Assembly: GCA_020860865.1 (NCBI GenBank)
Contig: JAJBTL010000205.1
Span: forward strand, 1 to 6,700
Source: Planctomycetota bacterium
GTDB taxonomy: Bacteria > Planctomycetota > SZUA-567
DNA length: 6,700 nucleotides
Reading direction: 5' to 3'
The notes under the pieces are model-generated. The model saw only the letters and a list, made by a program, of their open reading frames with translations. It was not told the DNA's origin and did not search any database. Numbering within the stretch: position 1 is the first letter of the stretch; each line of letters opens with the position of its first letter. Positions 1 through 4,829 of this stretch are shown here, piece by piece. The translations under genes were made by a program, and so were the position numbers.

Positions 1-13
1 GTCGTGGGCGAGT

Positions 14-60
14 CCGGCTTTTTCCGGGGCAATATGGCTGAATATTGTCGAAAAAGCCGG
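14..60. repeat. two-tier inverted repeat at left edge
   Basis: An 11-bp perfect inverted repeat (CCGGCTTTTTC at 14-24 and GAAAAAGCCGG at 50-60) encloses a second 6-bp pair (CAATAT at 30-35, ATATTG at 42-47). The tiers are separated by an asymmetric internal loop (5 and 2 nt). As RNA it would form one stacked hairpin. The T5/A5 run lies inside the stem rather than after it, so it is not a standard intrinsic terminator on either strand. It could be a terminator variant for a gene left of the window, or a dispersed repeat; the pairing is seen, the role is unknown. Confidence 0.6.
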
Positions 61-137
61 GCGAAGCCATCGGCCGTCAAAACGGAAAAGCGGGCCAAAT
101 GGAGTGATGAAACAGGTTCTAAGGACAGAATGGAGTC

Positions 138-260
138 ATGGAGGTGAGCGACCGAGACGTGCGGCCTGGAGTCATCATCGACTCGAACGCCCCGGCCGCG
201 TCGGCTGGACGCGCCGCGACGGCGTTCCGGCCAGACGCGTCCGGGGCAATGCATTCTTGA
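138..260 (+). CDS. possible small protein, 40 aa (doubtful)
   Basis: ATG at 138 opens a 40-codon frame ending in TGA at 258-260, starting MEVSDRDVRPG and ending SGAMHS. Third codon positions are strongly G/C, like the neighbouring genes, and the frame is closed upstream by TAA at 120-122. A GGAG lies only 2 nt before the ATG, which is too close, and an AAGGA at 121-125 is rather far, so initiation is weakly supported. It lies 34 bp upstream of the SRAP gene on the same strand. No family is recognised. High GC alone can create such a frame, so this may not be a gene. Confidence 0.25.
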   Translation: MEVSDRDVRPGVIIDSNAPAASAGRAATAFRPDASGAMHS

Positions 261-294
261 TTGAAATGAACTTGTACGTAGTGGGGAGAACACT

Positions 295-984
295 GTGTGC
301 GGCCGCTTTTCACAAAACCTGGGACGACACCATCGCGCCATACACCTGTTCAGGCGCTTGGGACTGGACGGCTTTGCCATTCCGGTGCGGTTCAACATCG
401 CGCCGTCGGTGACGGTTCCGGTTCTCCACCAATCAGCCCCGGCCCCGGCCCCGGTGGAACTCCGGGAAATGCGTTGGGGGTTTGTCCCCGAATACGCCCG
501 GGATATGTCCGAAGGCATGCGGCACATCAATGCCCGCATCGAAACGGTCCAGGATAAACCGACGTTCCGGGACGCCTTCCTGACGCGCCGCTGCTTGGTG
601 CCGGCCTCCGGTTTTTACGAATGGCACCGGAACGGCAAGACGCGAACGCCGTACTATTTCACCAACGCCGACCCTGACCAGCCCCTCGCCCTGGCCGGAA
701 TCTACACCGACTGGTACGACGGCACGACCAGCCTCTCCACCTTTGCCATCCTGACGACCGAAGCGGCGGCGCCGGTCCAGCTCATCCACCACCGGATGCC
801 GGTCTGCGTCGCGCCGGACGATTGGGCCGAATGGCTTGACCCGGCGACGCCAGCGGCACGGCTGGCGCGTTATTCCCGACCCGCGTCCGGGGTCGAACTG
901 GTCCACTGGGAGGTCGACCCGTATGTCAATAACGCCCGGAACGAGGGCGAACGGTGCAGCGAACCGTTAGTGCGTTTTAAATAG
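295..984 (+). CDS. yedK: SRAP family abasic-site processing protein (YedK/HMCES-like)
   Basis: The 229-aa product matches the SOS-response-associated peptidase (SRAP) family in length and motifs. Family members crosslink covalently, through Cys2, to abasic sites in single-stranded DNA and so shield them at replication forks. The start is GTG at 295: it gives the obligatory Met-Cys-Gly-Arg-Phe N-terminus, with Cys2 exposed after Met removal, and a GGGGAG at 283-288 lies 6 nt upstream. Other conserved points are RFNIAPS (residues 33-39), the INAR motif with Asn79, GFYEW with Glu109, and HHRMPV with His165, which line up with the YedK active-site Asn, Glu and His. The C-terminal VNN (211-213) is also typical. 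It is a single gene convergent with the exonuclease unit; no clear terminator follows. SRAP genes occur both in chromosomes and in phages, so it could be host or element cargo. Confidence 0.95.
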   Translation: MCGRFSQNLGRHHRAIHLFRRLGLDGFAIPVRFNIAPSVTVPVLHQSAPAPAPVELREMRWGFVPEYARDMSEGMRHINARIETVQDKPTFRDAFLTRRCLVPASGFYEWHRNGKTRTPYYFTNADPDQPLALAGIYTDWYDGTTSLSTFAILTTEAAAPVQLIHHRMPVCVAPDDWAEWLDPATPAARLARYSRPASGVELVHWEVDPYVNNARNEGERCSEPLVRFK

Positions 985-1121
985 AAGGGACGGCAAAAAA
1001 GGCCGGACCGGGTCTTGCTGCCTGGCGCCCGCCTTCCCTCCGCGTCTACCGCACGACTGCCGAGGCCGGAGCGAGTTTCCGGAGTCTTTGGACATTCGTG
1101 ACCAGGCGGTGAATCCGACCC

Positions 1122-1176
1122 GGAACAGCGCCGACCCGCATGGGCTACCGCGTGCTGTCATGCGGGACGCTGTTCC
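1122..1176. repeat. two-tier 8+8 bp hairpin
   Basis: GGAACAGC (1122-1129) pairs perfectly with GCTGTTCC (1169-1176). Inside it, CCCGCATG (1135-1142) pairs perfectly with CATGCGGG (1159-1166). The tiers are separated by an internal loop of GCCGA opposite AC, and the apical loop is 16 nt (1143-1158). Sixteen base pairs in 55 nt is well above what I would expect by chance. No U-tract follows on either strand, so a classic terminator is unlikely. Confidence 0.6.
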
Positions 1177-1372
1177 TAAGAGGTACGCAGGCATTAACGC
1201 ATTTGACCCATACCACCGGTCGCCGCCCTGGAGAAAGTCCGACATATTTTCCACACCACCGGAAAAAACACCCTACCGTCCCACCAGTGGCTAACCCGGA
1301 TTTCCCAGATTCTTTACAATGCCTCAGTTCACGGCACAGCGGACCTGAACCGTAAAGCACTTGAAGAACCTT

Positions 1373-1404
1373 TGTGAAAGTACGGGTTACATTACCCTTT
1401 CACA
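1373..1404. repeat. hairpin with TGTGAAA/TTTCACA arms
   Basis: TGTGAAA (1373-1379) pairs with TTTCACA (1398-1404), and inside it GGGT (1384-1387) pairs with ACCC (1394-1397) around a TACATT loop; a GTAC bulge sits on one side only. The outer motif recurs singly at 4411-4418 and 4507-4514. It could be a transcript hairpin downstream of the minus-strand zinc-ribbon gene or a protein-binding dyad. Confidence 0.55.
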
Positions 1405-1423
1405 GAATTTCTCCAAACGCTTC
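1397..1423 (+). repeat. left copy of imperfect 27-bp direct repeat
   Basis: CTTTCACAGAATTT (1397-1410), then 8 nt, then GCTTC (1419-1423). The same arrangement recurs at 4507-4533: 13 of 14 in the first block, 5 of 5 in the second, identical spacing, 20 of 27 overall. The two copies bracket the zinc-ribbon, exonuclease and repressor genes. They may be decayed attachment-site or target repeats, or two binding sites for one protein. Confidence 0.3.
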
Positions 1424-1433
1424 ATAGCGTTGG
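1413..1433. repeat. short hairpin, AACGCT/AGCGTT
   Basis: AACGCT (1416-1421) and AGCGTT (1426-1431) flank a 4-nt loop; CC at 1413-1414 can pair with GG at 1432-1433 across a single bulged A. It immediately precedes another stem at 1432-1451 and shares the GG with it, so the two are stacked or mutually exclusive. Confidence 0.5.
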
Positions 1434-1451
1434 AAGGAATGTGAACCTTCC
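1432..1451. repeat. short hairpin, GGAAGG/CCTTCC
   Basis: GGAAGG (1432-1437) pairs with CCTTCC (1446-1451) around an 8-nt loop. On the plus strand a T-run (1457-1461) follows within a few bases, so this is the nearest thing to a plus-strand terminator in the SRAP downstream region, though it is about 450 bp from the SRAP stop codon. Confidence 0.4.
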
Positions 1452-1518
1452 CTGCGTTTTTCGGTTTATTCCAGTAGATATCGAAACGCGGAAAGAAACC
1501 AAACTCTCATTACAAGCG

Positions 1519-2148
1519 CTAGTTGTCTTCCCAATACTCGCGCCGCTTCACTTCCCGGTGGAGAATCCCCACCGAACAGCCGAGTTCCCTGGCGACCTGT
1601 CGGTATCGCGCGCCCATATGGACCCGTTGCGCCGCCGCATCCCAGTCCAGTTCCAAACGGCGACTGGCATTATATTTCCAGTTCGGCGACAATTCGCCAT
1701 TGTGGAAGAGGAACGGGTCGGTTTCGGCCAGGCGGTTCCGCACTTCCCGGTCCCGGTCCTGGTCGCGGAGAACCGGCGGTGTCGGTCCCTGGTTGGCCTT
1801 TTCCTCCTCCCGCCTCCGACAGTCCGGACAGGGGAGGTTGATGTCGTCGGAATGTGCCTCGTGGAGGCCGTCGCAGCGGGGACACAGTACAGGGACCGTC
1901 CGCTCCGGTTCGGACAGGCCGAGGCGGGCGCTGAACTGGCTGGCCCACGGCGACTCCCGGCGGACCGCCGTGACGAGGGGCGCGATACGCCGATCCCTGA
2001 TACCGAGGAGGAGGGCGAGGCGCTGGAGCCGGGGCGGCGTCAGCAACAGCCAGCGGTCGCCGCAGGAGAAAAGCCAGGTGCCTGGTTCATCCGGGCCGGC
2101 GGCCATGGCGATGGAATTAATAACAGAGTTAATGTAGAAATGTTTCAT
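1519..2148 (-). CDS. unrecognised phage-like protein with zinc ribbon and C-terminal HTH
   Basis: I do not recognise a family for this 209-aa protein. What can be seen: an N-terminal ~85-residue region with a hydrophobic-aromatic stretch (TWLFSCGDRWLLL, 24-36); a four-cysteine zinc-ribbon pattern CPRC (89-92) and CPDC (107-110); a charged linker rich in Asp/Arg/Glu (111-142); and a C-terminal helix-turn-helix-like segment (YRQVARELGCSVGILHREVKRR, read in two parts at 182-192 and 193-203). Together these suggest a DNA-binding protein. The ATG start at 2148 has GAGGA at 2154-2158, 5 nt upstream. It lies 59 bp downstream of the RecE-like gene on the same strand and is probably co-transcribed with it, though the AT-rich gap may hold its own promoter. 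A role as exonuclease partner or regulator is inference from position only. Confidence 0.7.
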   Translation of the reverse strand: MKHFYINSVINSIAMAAGPDEPGTWLFSCGDRWLLLTPPRLQRLALLLGIRDRRIAPLVTAVRRESPWASQFSARLGLSEPERTVPVLCPRCDGLHEAHSDDINLPCPDCRRREEEKANQGPTPPVLRDQDRDREVRNRLAETDPFLFHNGELSPNWKYNASRRLELDWDAAAQRVHMGARYRQVARELGCSVGILHREVKRREYWEDN

Positions 2149-2207
2149 AAAATTCCTCGAATGAAAATTTACGCATTATAATAAAGTATAATTGAATAGC
2201 TCCAAAA
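2149..2207 (-). promoter_or_regulatory. AT-rich gap with possible internal promoter
   Basis: Read on the minus strand, this spacer contains a perfect TATAAT (plus-strand 2175-2180) about 26 bp before the ATG of the zinc-ribbon gene. A partial -35 (TTGGAG) sits 19 bp upstream, which is long. The gap is far more AT-rich than either flanking gene. A secondary promoter is plausible, but read-through from the exonuclease gene would also serve. Confidence 0.3.
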
Positions 2208-3080
2208 TTAATTCAGCATAAATGGATGCATCCCGACTGGCGGAAAACTCCGCGCTTGTTCGTAACCGGTCGGCCAGGTATTTTTTTCCAAACATGAACG
2301 TAGATCGTTAATACTTCGCGTGTTGAGAAGCTGGTACGAATCGAGGACCGATGCCGGGAAAGTCCAGACACCGACCCGGTGCGGCGGGCACTTTTCGACA
2401 ACGACGGCCTGGACGGTCAGGTTGTCGGCTCCGGCGGCCTCGGAGACGGCCCGGTAGAAGGCGAACTGGTGGAGATAGCCGAACTTACGGGCATTCTGTT
2501 CGAAGCGACCGAGGTCGGCGACGGTTTTCAGATCGACAATGACGCCGTCGGGGCGGAGCCAGTCCGAACGGGCTCGGCAGGGCATCCCGGCTAGTTCGGC
2601 TTCGGCCACCAGCTCCGGCCAGCCTTCGGCGAACAGGCGGGCGGCTTCCCGGTGGCGAAAGACGGCGTCCCGGATATGGGTGACGAGGCGGTTTTCGGAA
2701 CGGGTGAGGACGGTCCGGGGATCGAGCCCGGACTCGGCGACCCAGCGATGAAAGGCACGGCTGGCGACGCCGTATCCCCGGCCGGTCCGGTCGTTGATCG
2801 GACCGCCGACATGATAGGACCGACGGTAGGCGGCGTCGCCTTCGAGGATGATTTTATGAACGGCACGACCGATCCGGAAGGCGTTTTTTTCCGCCACTCT
2901 TGTTTTTCCGGCAACAATGTCGCGGTAGCGGGTCGGACATTCGCGAAATTCCTTCAACATGGAACTTGTTAAATAATAACCCCTTGCAGCGCCGTCGTGA
3001 TACAAGTGCTCCGGAACCTCCCGGGTCCATTCGGGTTTTGTTGAGAATAAATGATGATTACTGAATTTAAGCGTTGACAT
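2208..3080 (-). CDS. RecE-like PD-(D/E)XK exonuclease (phage recombination)
   Basis: The 290-aa protein shows the ordered motifs of the RecE/exodeoxyribonuclease VIII-like PD-(D/E)XK nuclease domain found in phages. These are an N-terminal YLTSSMLKEFRECP segment (37-49), GRAVHK with His75, acidic residues at 157-162, Asp173 in the RSDW strand, VDLKT with Asp183 and Lys185, and a GYLHQFAFYR helix with Gln205. The family degrades one strand of dsDNA from 5' to 3' with Mg2+, giving 3' ssDNA tails for annealing by a RecT-type partner; no RecT is visible here. Length fits the phage domain-only form rather than the long E. coli RecE. The ATG start has GAAAGG (3087-3092) 6 nt upstream. It is first in a minus-strand unit, divergent from the CI-like repressor, with an operator-like dyad about 42-60 nt before its start. 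All catalytic positions appear intact. Confidence 0.85.
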   Translation of the reverse strand: MSTLKFSNHHLFSTKPEWTREVPEHLYHDGAARGYYLTSSMLKEFRECPTRYRDIVAGKTRVAEKNAFRIGRAVHKIILEGDAAYRRSYHVGGPINDRTGRGYGVASRAFHRWVAESGLDPRTVLTRSENRLVTHIRDAVFRHREAARLFAEGWPELVAEAELAGMPCRARSDWLRPDGVIVDLKTVADLGRFEQNARKFGYLHQFAFYRAVSEAAGADNLTVQAVVVEKCPPHRVGVWTFPASVLDSYQLLNTRSINDLRSCLEKNTWPTGYEQARSFPPVGMHPFMLN

Positions 3081-3121
3081 AGTTGACCTTTCGTGTAATA
3101 CTAAATGGAAACACTCGTTGT

Positions 3122-3140
3122 ATGTTTACTTAATAAACAT
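3122..3140. promoter_or_regulatory. candidate repressor operator, 19-bp dyad
   Basis: ATGTTTA (3122-3128) and TAAACAT (3134-3140) form perfect 7-bp arms around CTTAA, whose inner T and A also match; only one base pair of the dyad fails. It lies about 15-20 bp upstream of the best exonuclease -10 candidate, a position suited to blocking RNA polymerase. Size and symmetry fit a dimeric HTH repressor such as the neighbouring CI-like protein. Binding is inferred. Confidence 0.5.
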
Positions 3141-3170
3141 TAGATGAAATATAAGGGGCGCCCGGGCGGT

Positions 3171-3194
3171 ACAGCTCGGTTAGGGCCGAGTTGT
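3171..3194 (+). promoter_or_regulatory. hairpin in repressor leader
   Basis: ACAGCTCGG (3171-3179) pairs with CCGAGTTGT (3186-3194) in a 9-bp stem with one G-U pair, around the 6-nt loop TTAGGG. It is 150 bp upstream of the repressor start. No U-tract follows. If the repressor promoter lies upstream it would be a leader hairpin; otherwise it is outside the transcript. Confidence 0.4.
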
Positions 3195-3278
3195 TAAGTG
3201 AGAACCTATAGTATCAATGAACCAAACATCAATCAGACCTGTTAAAGAACTACGAACAAAGTTGCTGACACAGCGCGC

Positions 3279-3347
3279 ATGATTTCTTTCTTGGGCAGTT
3301 GCGAGGGGGACCCCGAGACAAAAATAAAAAGAGAGTGTAAATCATGA
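3279..3347 (+). CDS. possible 22-codon leader ORF overlapping the repressor start
   Basis: ATG at 3279 opens a 22-aa frame (MISFLGSCEGD...) whose TGA stop at 3345-3347 overlaps the first repressor ATG (3344) as ATGA. That overlap is the classic arrangement for translational coupling. No convincing ribosome-binding site precedes it, so translation is uncertain, and an overlap of this kind can arise by chance. Confidence 0.2.
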   Translation: MISFLGSCEGDPETKIKRECKS

Positions 3348-4105
3348 CTACATTGTACAAGCAAAATGAAAATGGTCAAGTAAAAGAAGGGAGAAAATTA
3401 ACTATGCCGCCGCATCCCTTTACGGGGAACTGGTTAAGGAATTCATTGAAAATGAAATTCCCTCATAAAAAGGATCTCGAACTCGCCGCCATGATTGGGA
3501 TCTCCCCGCAGGCGTTTGCGAATTGGGGTCGAAACGACGGCGTTGCCAGGCTCCCGAACGCGGAAACTCTCTATCTGGGCTACAAGGCGCTCGGTATGAT
3601 TAATGAAGGGACGTCGCCGGCTCCGGGCGCCCCGGTGGTGACCCGGAGCGGCGAGTGGCCGGTCCGAGGCCTTGCCGCCGCCGACGATTCGCAGGGCTCC
3701 CGAGTCCCCGACACCGACGATTCGGACGAGTCGGTCCAGTACCCGTCCGGCATCACCCTGGTCCCGGTCCAGGGCGACTCCATGTCGCCGCTGGTCCTGC
3801 CTGGCCAGTATGTCATTATCGATCGCGACCGCGAAGGGTTCGAGGTCGACGGCGGCGTCGTTGTCGTGTCCATTATCGATTCGGATTGGGAACGGCGCGA
3901 GCGGATGCCAGGCACCTTTGTCAAACGCTGTTTTCGTGGCGACGGGTTCTTCTACTTCACCTCCATCAACTCGAGCTATGTGCCGTTCAGTTCCTGGCAG
4001 GACCACTGCCGCATCTGGCCGGTCCTCGGCGTCTGGTTCGACGGTAAAGGGAAGGCGCCGGAACAGCGCTGGCACCAGGTCCCGCCGCAACAACCGACTG
4101 TCTGA
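3344..4105 (+). CDS. CI-like phage repressor, HTH plus S24 (LexA-type) peptidase domain
   Basis: The 253-aa protein has the two-domain plan of phage CI/LexA-type repressors. Residues about 25-85 carry a helix-turn-helix of the Bacteriophage CI repressor type (KKDLELAAMIGISPQAFANW, 42-61). Residues 135-235 carry the S24 domain, with PVQGDSMSPLVLPGQYVI holding Ser146 and FVKR holding Lys194, the Ser-Lys dyad for self-cleavage; DHCRIWPVLGVW near the end is the usual final strand. The hinge (90-130) is rich in Pro, Asp and Ser. The normal Ala-Gly cleavage pair is replaced: RGLAAADD (108-115) has Asp where Gly is expected. Two starts are possible: ATG 3344 (GAGAG upstream) or in-frame ATG 3404, which has the better AAGGGAG (3387-3393) and skips a 20-residue Lys/Gln-rich leader. 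It likely represses the divergent exonuclease unit and itself. Confidence 0.88.
   Translation: MTTLYKQNENGQVKEGRKLTMPPHPFTGNWLRNSLKMKFPHKKDLELAAMIGISPQAFANWGRNDGVARLPNAETLYLGYKALGMINEGTSPAPGAPVVTRSGEWPVRGLAAADDSQGSRVPDTDDSDESVQYPSGITLVPVQGDSMSPLVLPGQYVIIDRDREGFEVDGGVVVVSIIDSDWERRERMPGTFVKRCFRGDGFFYFTSINSSYVPFSSWQDHCRIWPVLGVWFDGKGKAPEQRWHQVPPQQPTV
3385..3393 (+). promoter_or_regulatory. internal ribosome-binding site for alternative repressor start
   Basis: AGAAGGGAG lies 10 nt before the in-frame ATG at 3404. It is stronger than the GAGAG preceding ATG 3344. The HTH domain begins after residue 21, so a protein of 233 aa starting at 3404 would be complete; this is arguably the true start. Confidence 0.45.
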
Positions 4106-4191
4106 CCCTCCCCCACGGGAGGAGTGCGGCATACCGATCCCAAGGGATCCTCGTCCCGGCCGCGACCGGACGATGCAGAGTGAGCACCATG

Positions 4192-4228
4192 ACGGGCCGG
4201 CCCTGGCGAGGGGCCGCCCGTTTCTTTT
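4192..4228 (+). terminator. intrinsic terminator of the repressor gene
   Basis: ACGGGC (4192-4197) pairs with GCCCGT, and after one bulged C, GGCCC pairs with GGGCC, giving a stem of about 11 bp with a short GGCGAG-type loop. The run TTTCTTTT follows at once (4221-4228). It is about 85 bp after the repressor stop codon. This is the most convincing plus-strand terminator in the window. Confidence 0.75.
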
Positions 4229-4378
4229 GGGCATGCCAGTTACGGTATGGGAATGCTCCGGTTTGCCTGCCGTCAGGTAGGGAGGGAGGATATGGCCCGG
4301 TCGGTACTAATGCGGTGACATGGGACAGGCGCACCATGTGCGGCACTGACTGGACAGTCTATTCACCCCGAGACAAGT

Positions 4379-4397
4379 CCCTCCTCCTGAAGGAGGG
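4379..4397. repeat. 7-bp hairpin CCCTCCT/AGGAGGG
   Basis: CCCTCCT (4379-4385) and AGGAGGG (4391-4397) flank the 5-nt loop CCTGA. The 3' arm is a perfect Shine-Dalgarno-like sequence and is followed 3 nt later by ATG (4400), but that frame ends after only 8 codons (MLHIVKVA). No U-tract follows. Confidence 0.5.
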
Positions 4398-4506
4398 TAA
4401 TGTTACACATCGTGAAAGTAGCGTAGCCTCGCCATCCTACTGACGCTCGATGCGGCCACACTGCCGTCGAGACCCGTCAAACGACGGAGGCTGTGACTCT
4501 CTGCAA

Positions 4507-4533
4507 CTTTCACAAAATTTAGTAAATTGCTTC
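4507..4533 (+). repeat. right copy of imperfect 27-bp direct repeat
   Basis: CTTTCACAAAATTT (4507-4520), 8 nt, then GCTTC (4529-4533), matching the copy at 1397-1423 at 20 of 27 positions. The 11-mer ACTTTCACAAA (4506-4516) is also the exact reverse complement of 1371-1381, so this site resembles both arms of the left hairpin. Confidence 0.3.
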
Positions 4534-4698
4534 CGAATCATTAACCAAGTGGTTTTATTGGAATAATGTCTGGTTTGGCACGGTTTCGCCACAAAATCAT
4601 CCACAACCGAAGGCCGTAGCACCGAGGCGCGGTGACCTGCATGCCGATGTTTGCTGCATTCCGTAGCAATTTAGTGATAGAAAAACATCGTATAGAGT

Positions 4699-4721
4699 GG
4701 AAAATAGACGAAATATTTTCC
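4699..4721. repeat. 8-bp inverted repeat GGAAAATA/TATTTTCC
   Basis: GGAAAATA (4699-4706) and TATTTTCC (4714-4721) are perfect inverted copies with a 7-nt spacer. It is AT-rich and about 45 bp beyond the rplI terminator T-tract. It looks more like a protein-binding dyad than an RNA element; no partner is evident. Confidence 0.35.
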
Positions 4722-4765
4722 ATGCCATCCCATCGCGGGCGGCTTCTTGGCGGGGGCAGTAAATC

Positions 4766-4800
4766 AAAAAAAAAGCGCTCCCGAAAACCGGAAGCGCTTT
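4766..4800 (-). terminator. intrinsic terminator of the rplI operon
   Basis: On the minus strand, AAGCGCTTCCG pairs with CGGGAGCGCTT (one G-U pair, 11 bp) around the loop GTTTT, followed by a run of nine T (plus-strand A9 at 4766-4774, partly within the stem). It begins about 30 nt after the rplI stop codon. It is a textbook Rho-independent terminator and marks the end of the ribosomal-protein operon. Confidence 0.93.
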
Positions 4801-4829
4801 ACGCAGGAACCAGGGAAAAGCCGGGATGG

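Larger units (their letters stand above)
985..1518. other. 534-bp gene-free region between convergent genes, rich in hairpins
   Basis: Neither strand holds a frame with a ribosome-binding site and recognisable protein. The region separates the 3' ends of the SRAP gene (+) and the zinc-ribbon gene (-), so no promoter is expected, yet it is much longer than a simple convergent spacer. GC is high up to about 1240 and lower beyond. It holds several inverted repeats, listed separately (1122-1176, 1373-1404, 1413-1433, 1432-1451). These could be terminators without a U-tract, a structured RNA, or decayed mobile DNA. Confidence 0.6.
3081..3343. promoter_or_regulatory. divergent control region between exonuclease and repressor
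   Basis: This 263-bp region must hold the promoters of both divergent units. It is AT-rich near both starts, with a GC-rich block at 3155-3190. Visible structure includes an operator-like dyad (3122-3140), an 8-bp GGGCGCCC palindrome (3156-3163) and a leader hairpin (3171-3194). No -35/-10 pair close to the sigma-70 consensus stands out for either gene; minus-strand TAGTAT/TATTAC around 3098-3107 is the best -10 candidate for the exonuclease. In lambdoid phages the equivalent region carries the operators bound by CI. Confidence 0.6.
4229..4765. other. 537-bp region without a convincing gene
   Basis: The region lies between the repressor terminator (+) and the rplI terminator (-). Frames of 60-90 codons exist on both strands but lack ribosome-binding sites or recognisable domains, and some run through the flanking terminators. 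GC falls sharply after about 4500. It contains a 7-bp hairpin (4379-4397), the right copy of an imperfect direct repeat (4507-4533) and an 8-bp inverted repeat (4699-4721). It may include the junction between element and chromosome. Confidence 0.55.

Noticed and set aside
1231..1245. GAGAAAGTCCGAC, resembling the start of RNase P RNA
   Set aside because: The other conserved blocks of RNase P RNA are not found within the next few hundred bases on that strand.
967..1254. Minus-strand frame of 95 codons overlapping the SRAP 3' end
   Set aside because: No ribosome-binding site, no recognised domain, and it covers the 1122-1176 hairpin; treated as chance.
1441..2181. Open frame of 246 codons on the plus strand
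   Set aside because: Antisense to the zinc-ribbon gene, which has a good ribosome-binding site, cysteine motifs and an HTH; the plus frame has no recognisable motif.
3443..4234. Open frame of 263 codons on the minus strand
   Set aside because: Antisense to the CI-like repressor and reaching into its terminator; low-complexity Arg/Gly-rich composition typical of a shadow.
4180..4443. Possible decayed transposase (TnpB-type) tail
   Set aside because: The segment RRTMCG...LLLKEGN faintly recalls the tail of IS200/IS605 TnpB proteins, but no RuvC or zinc-finger part precedes it and the frame crosses the repressor terminator. Too weak to claim.
4437..4723. Two small minus-strand frames of 60-61 codons
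   Set aside because: Poor or no ribosome-binding sites, composition without coding bias, and mutual overlap in different frames.
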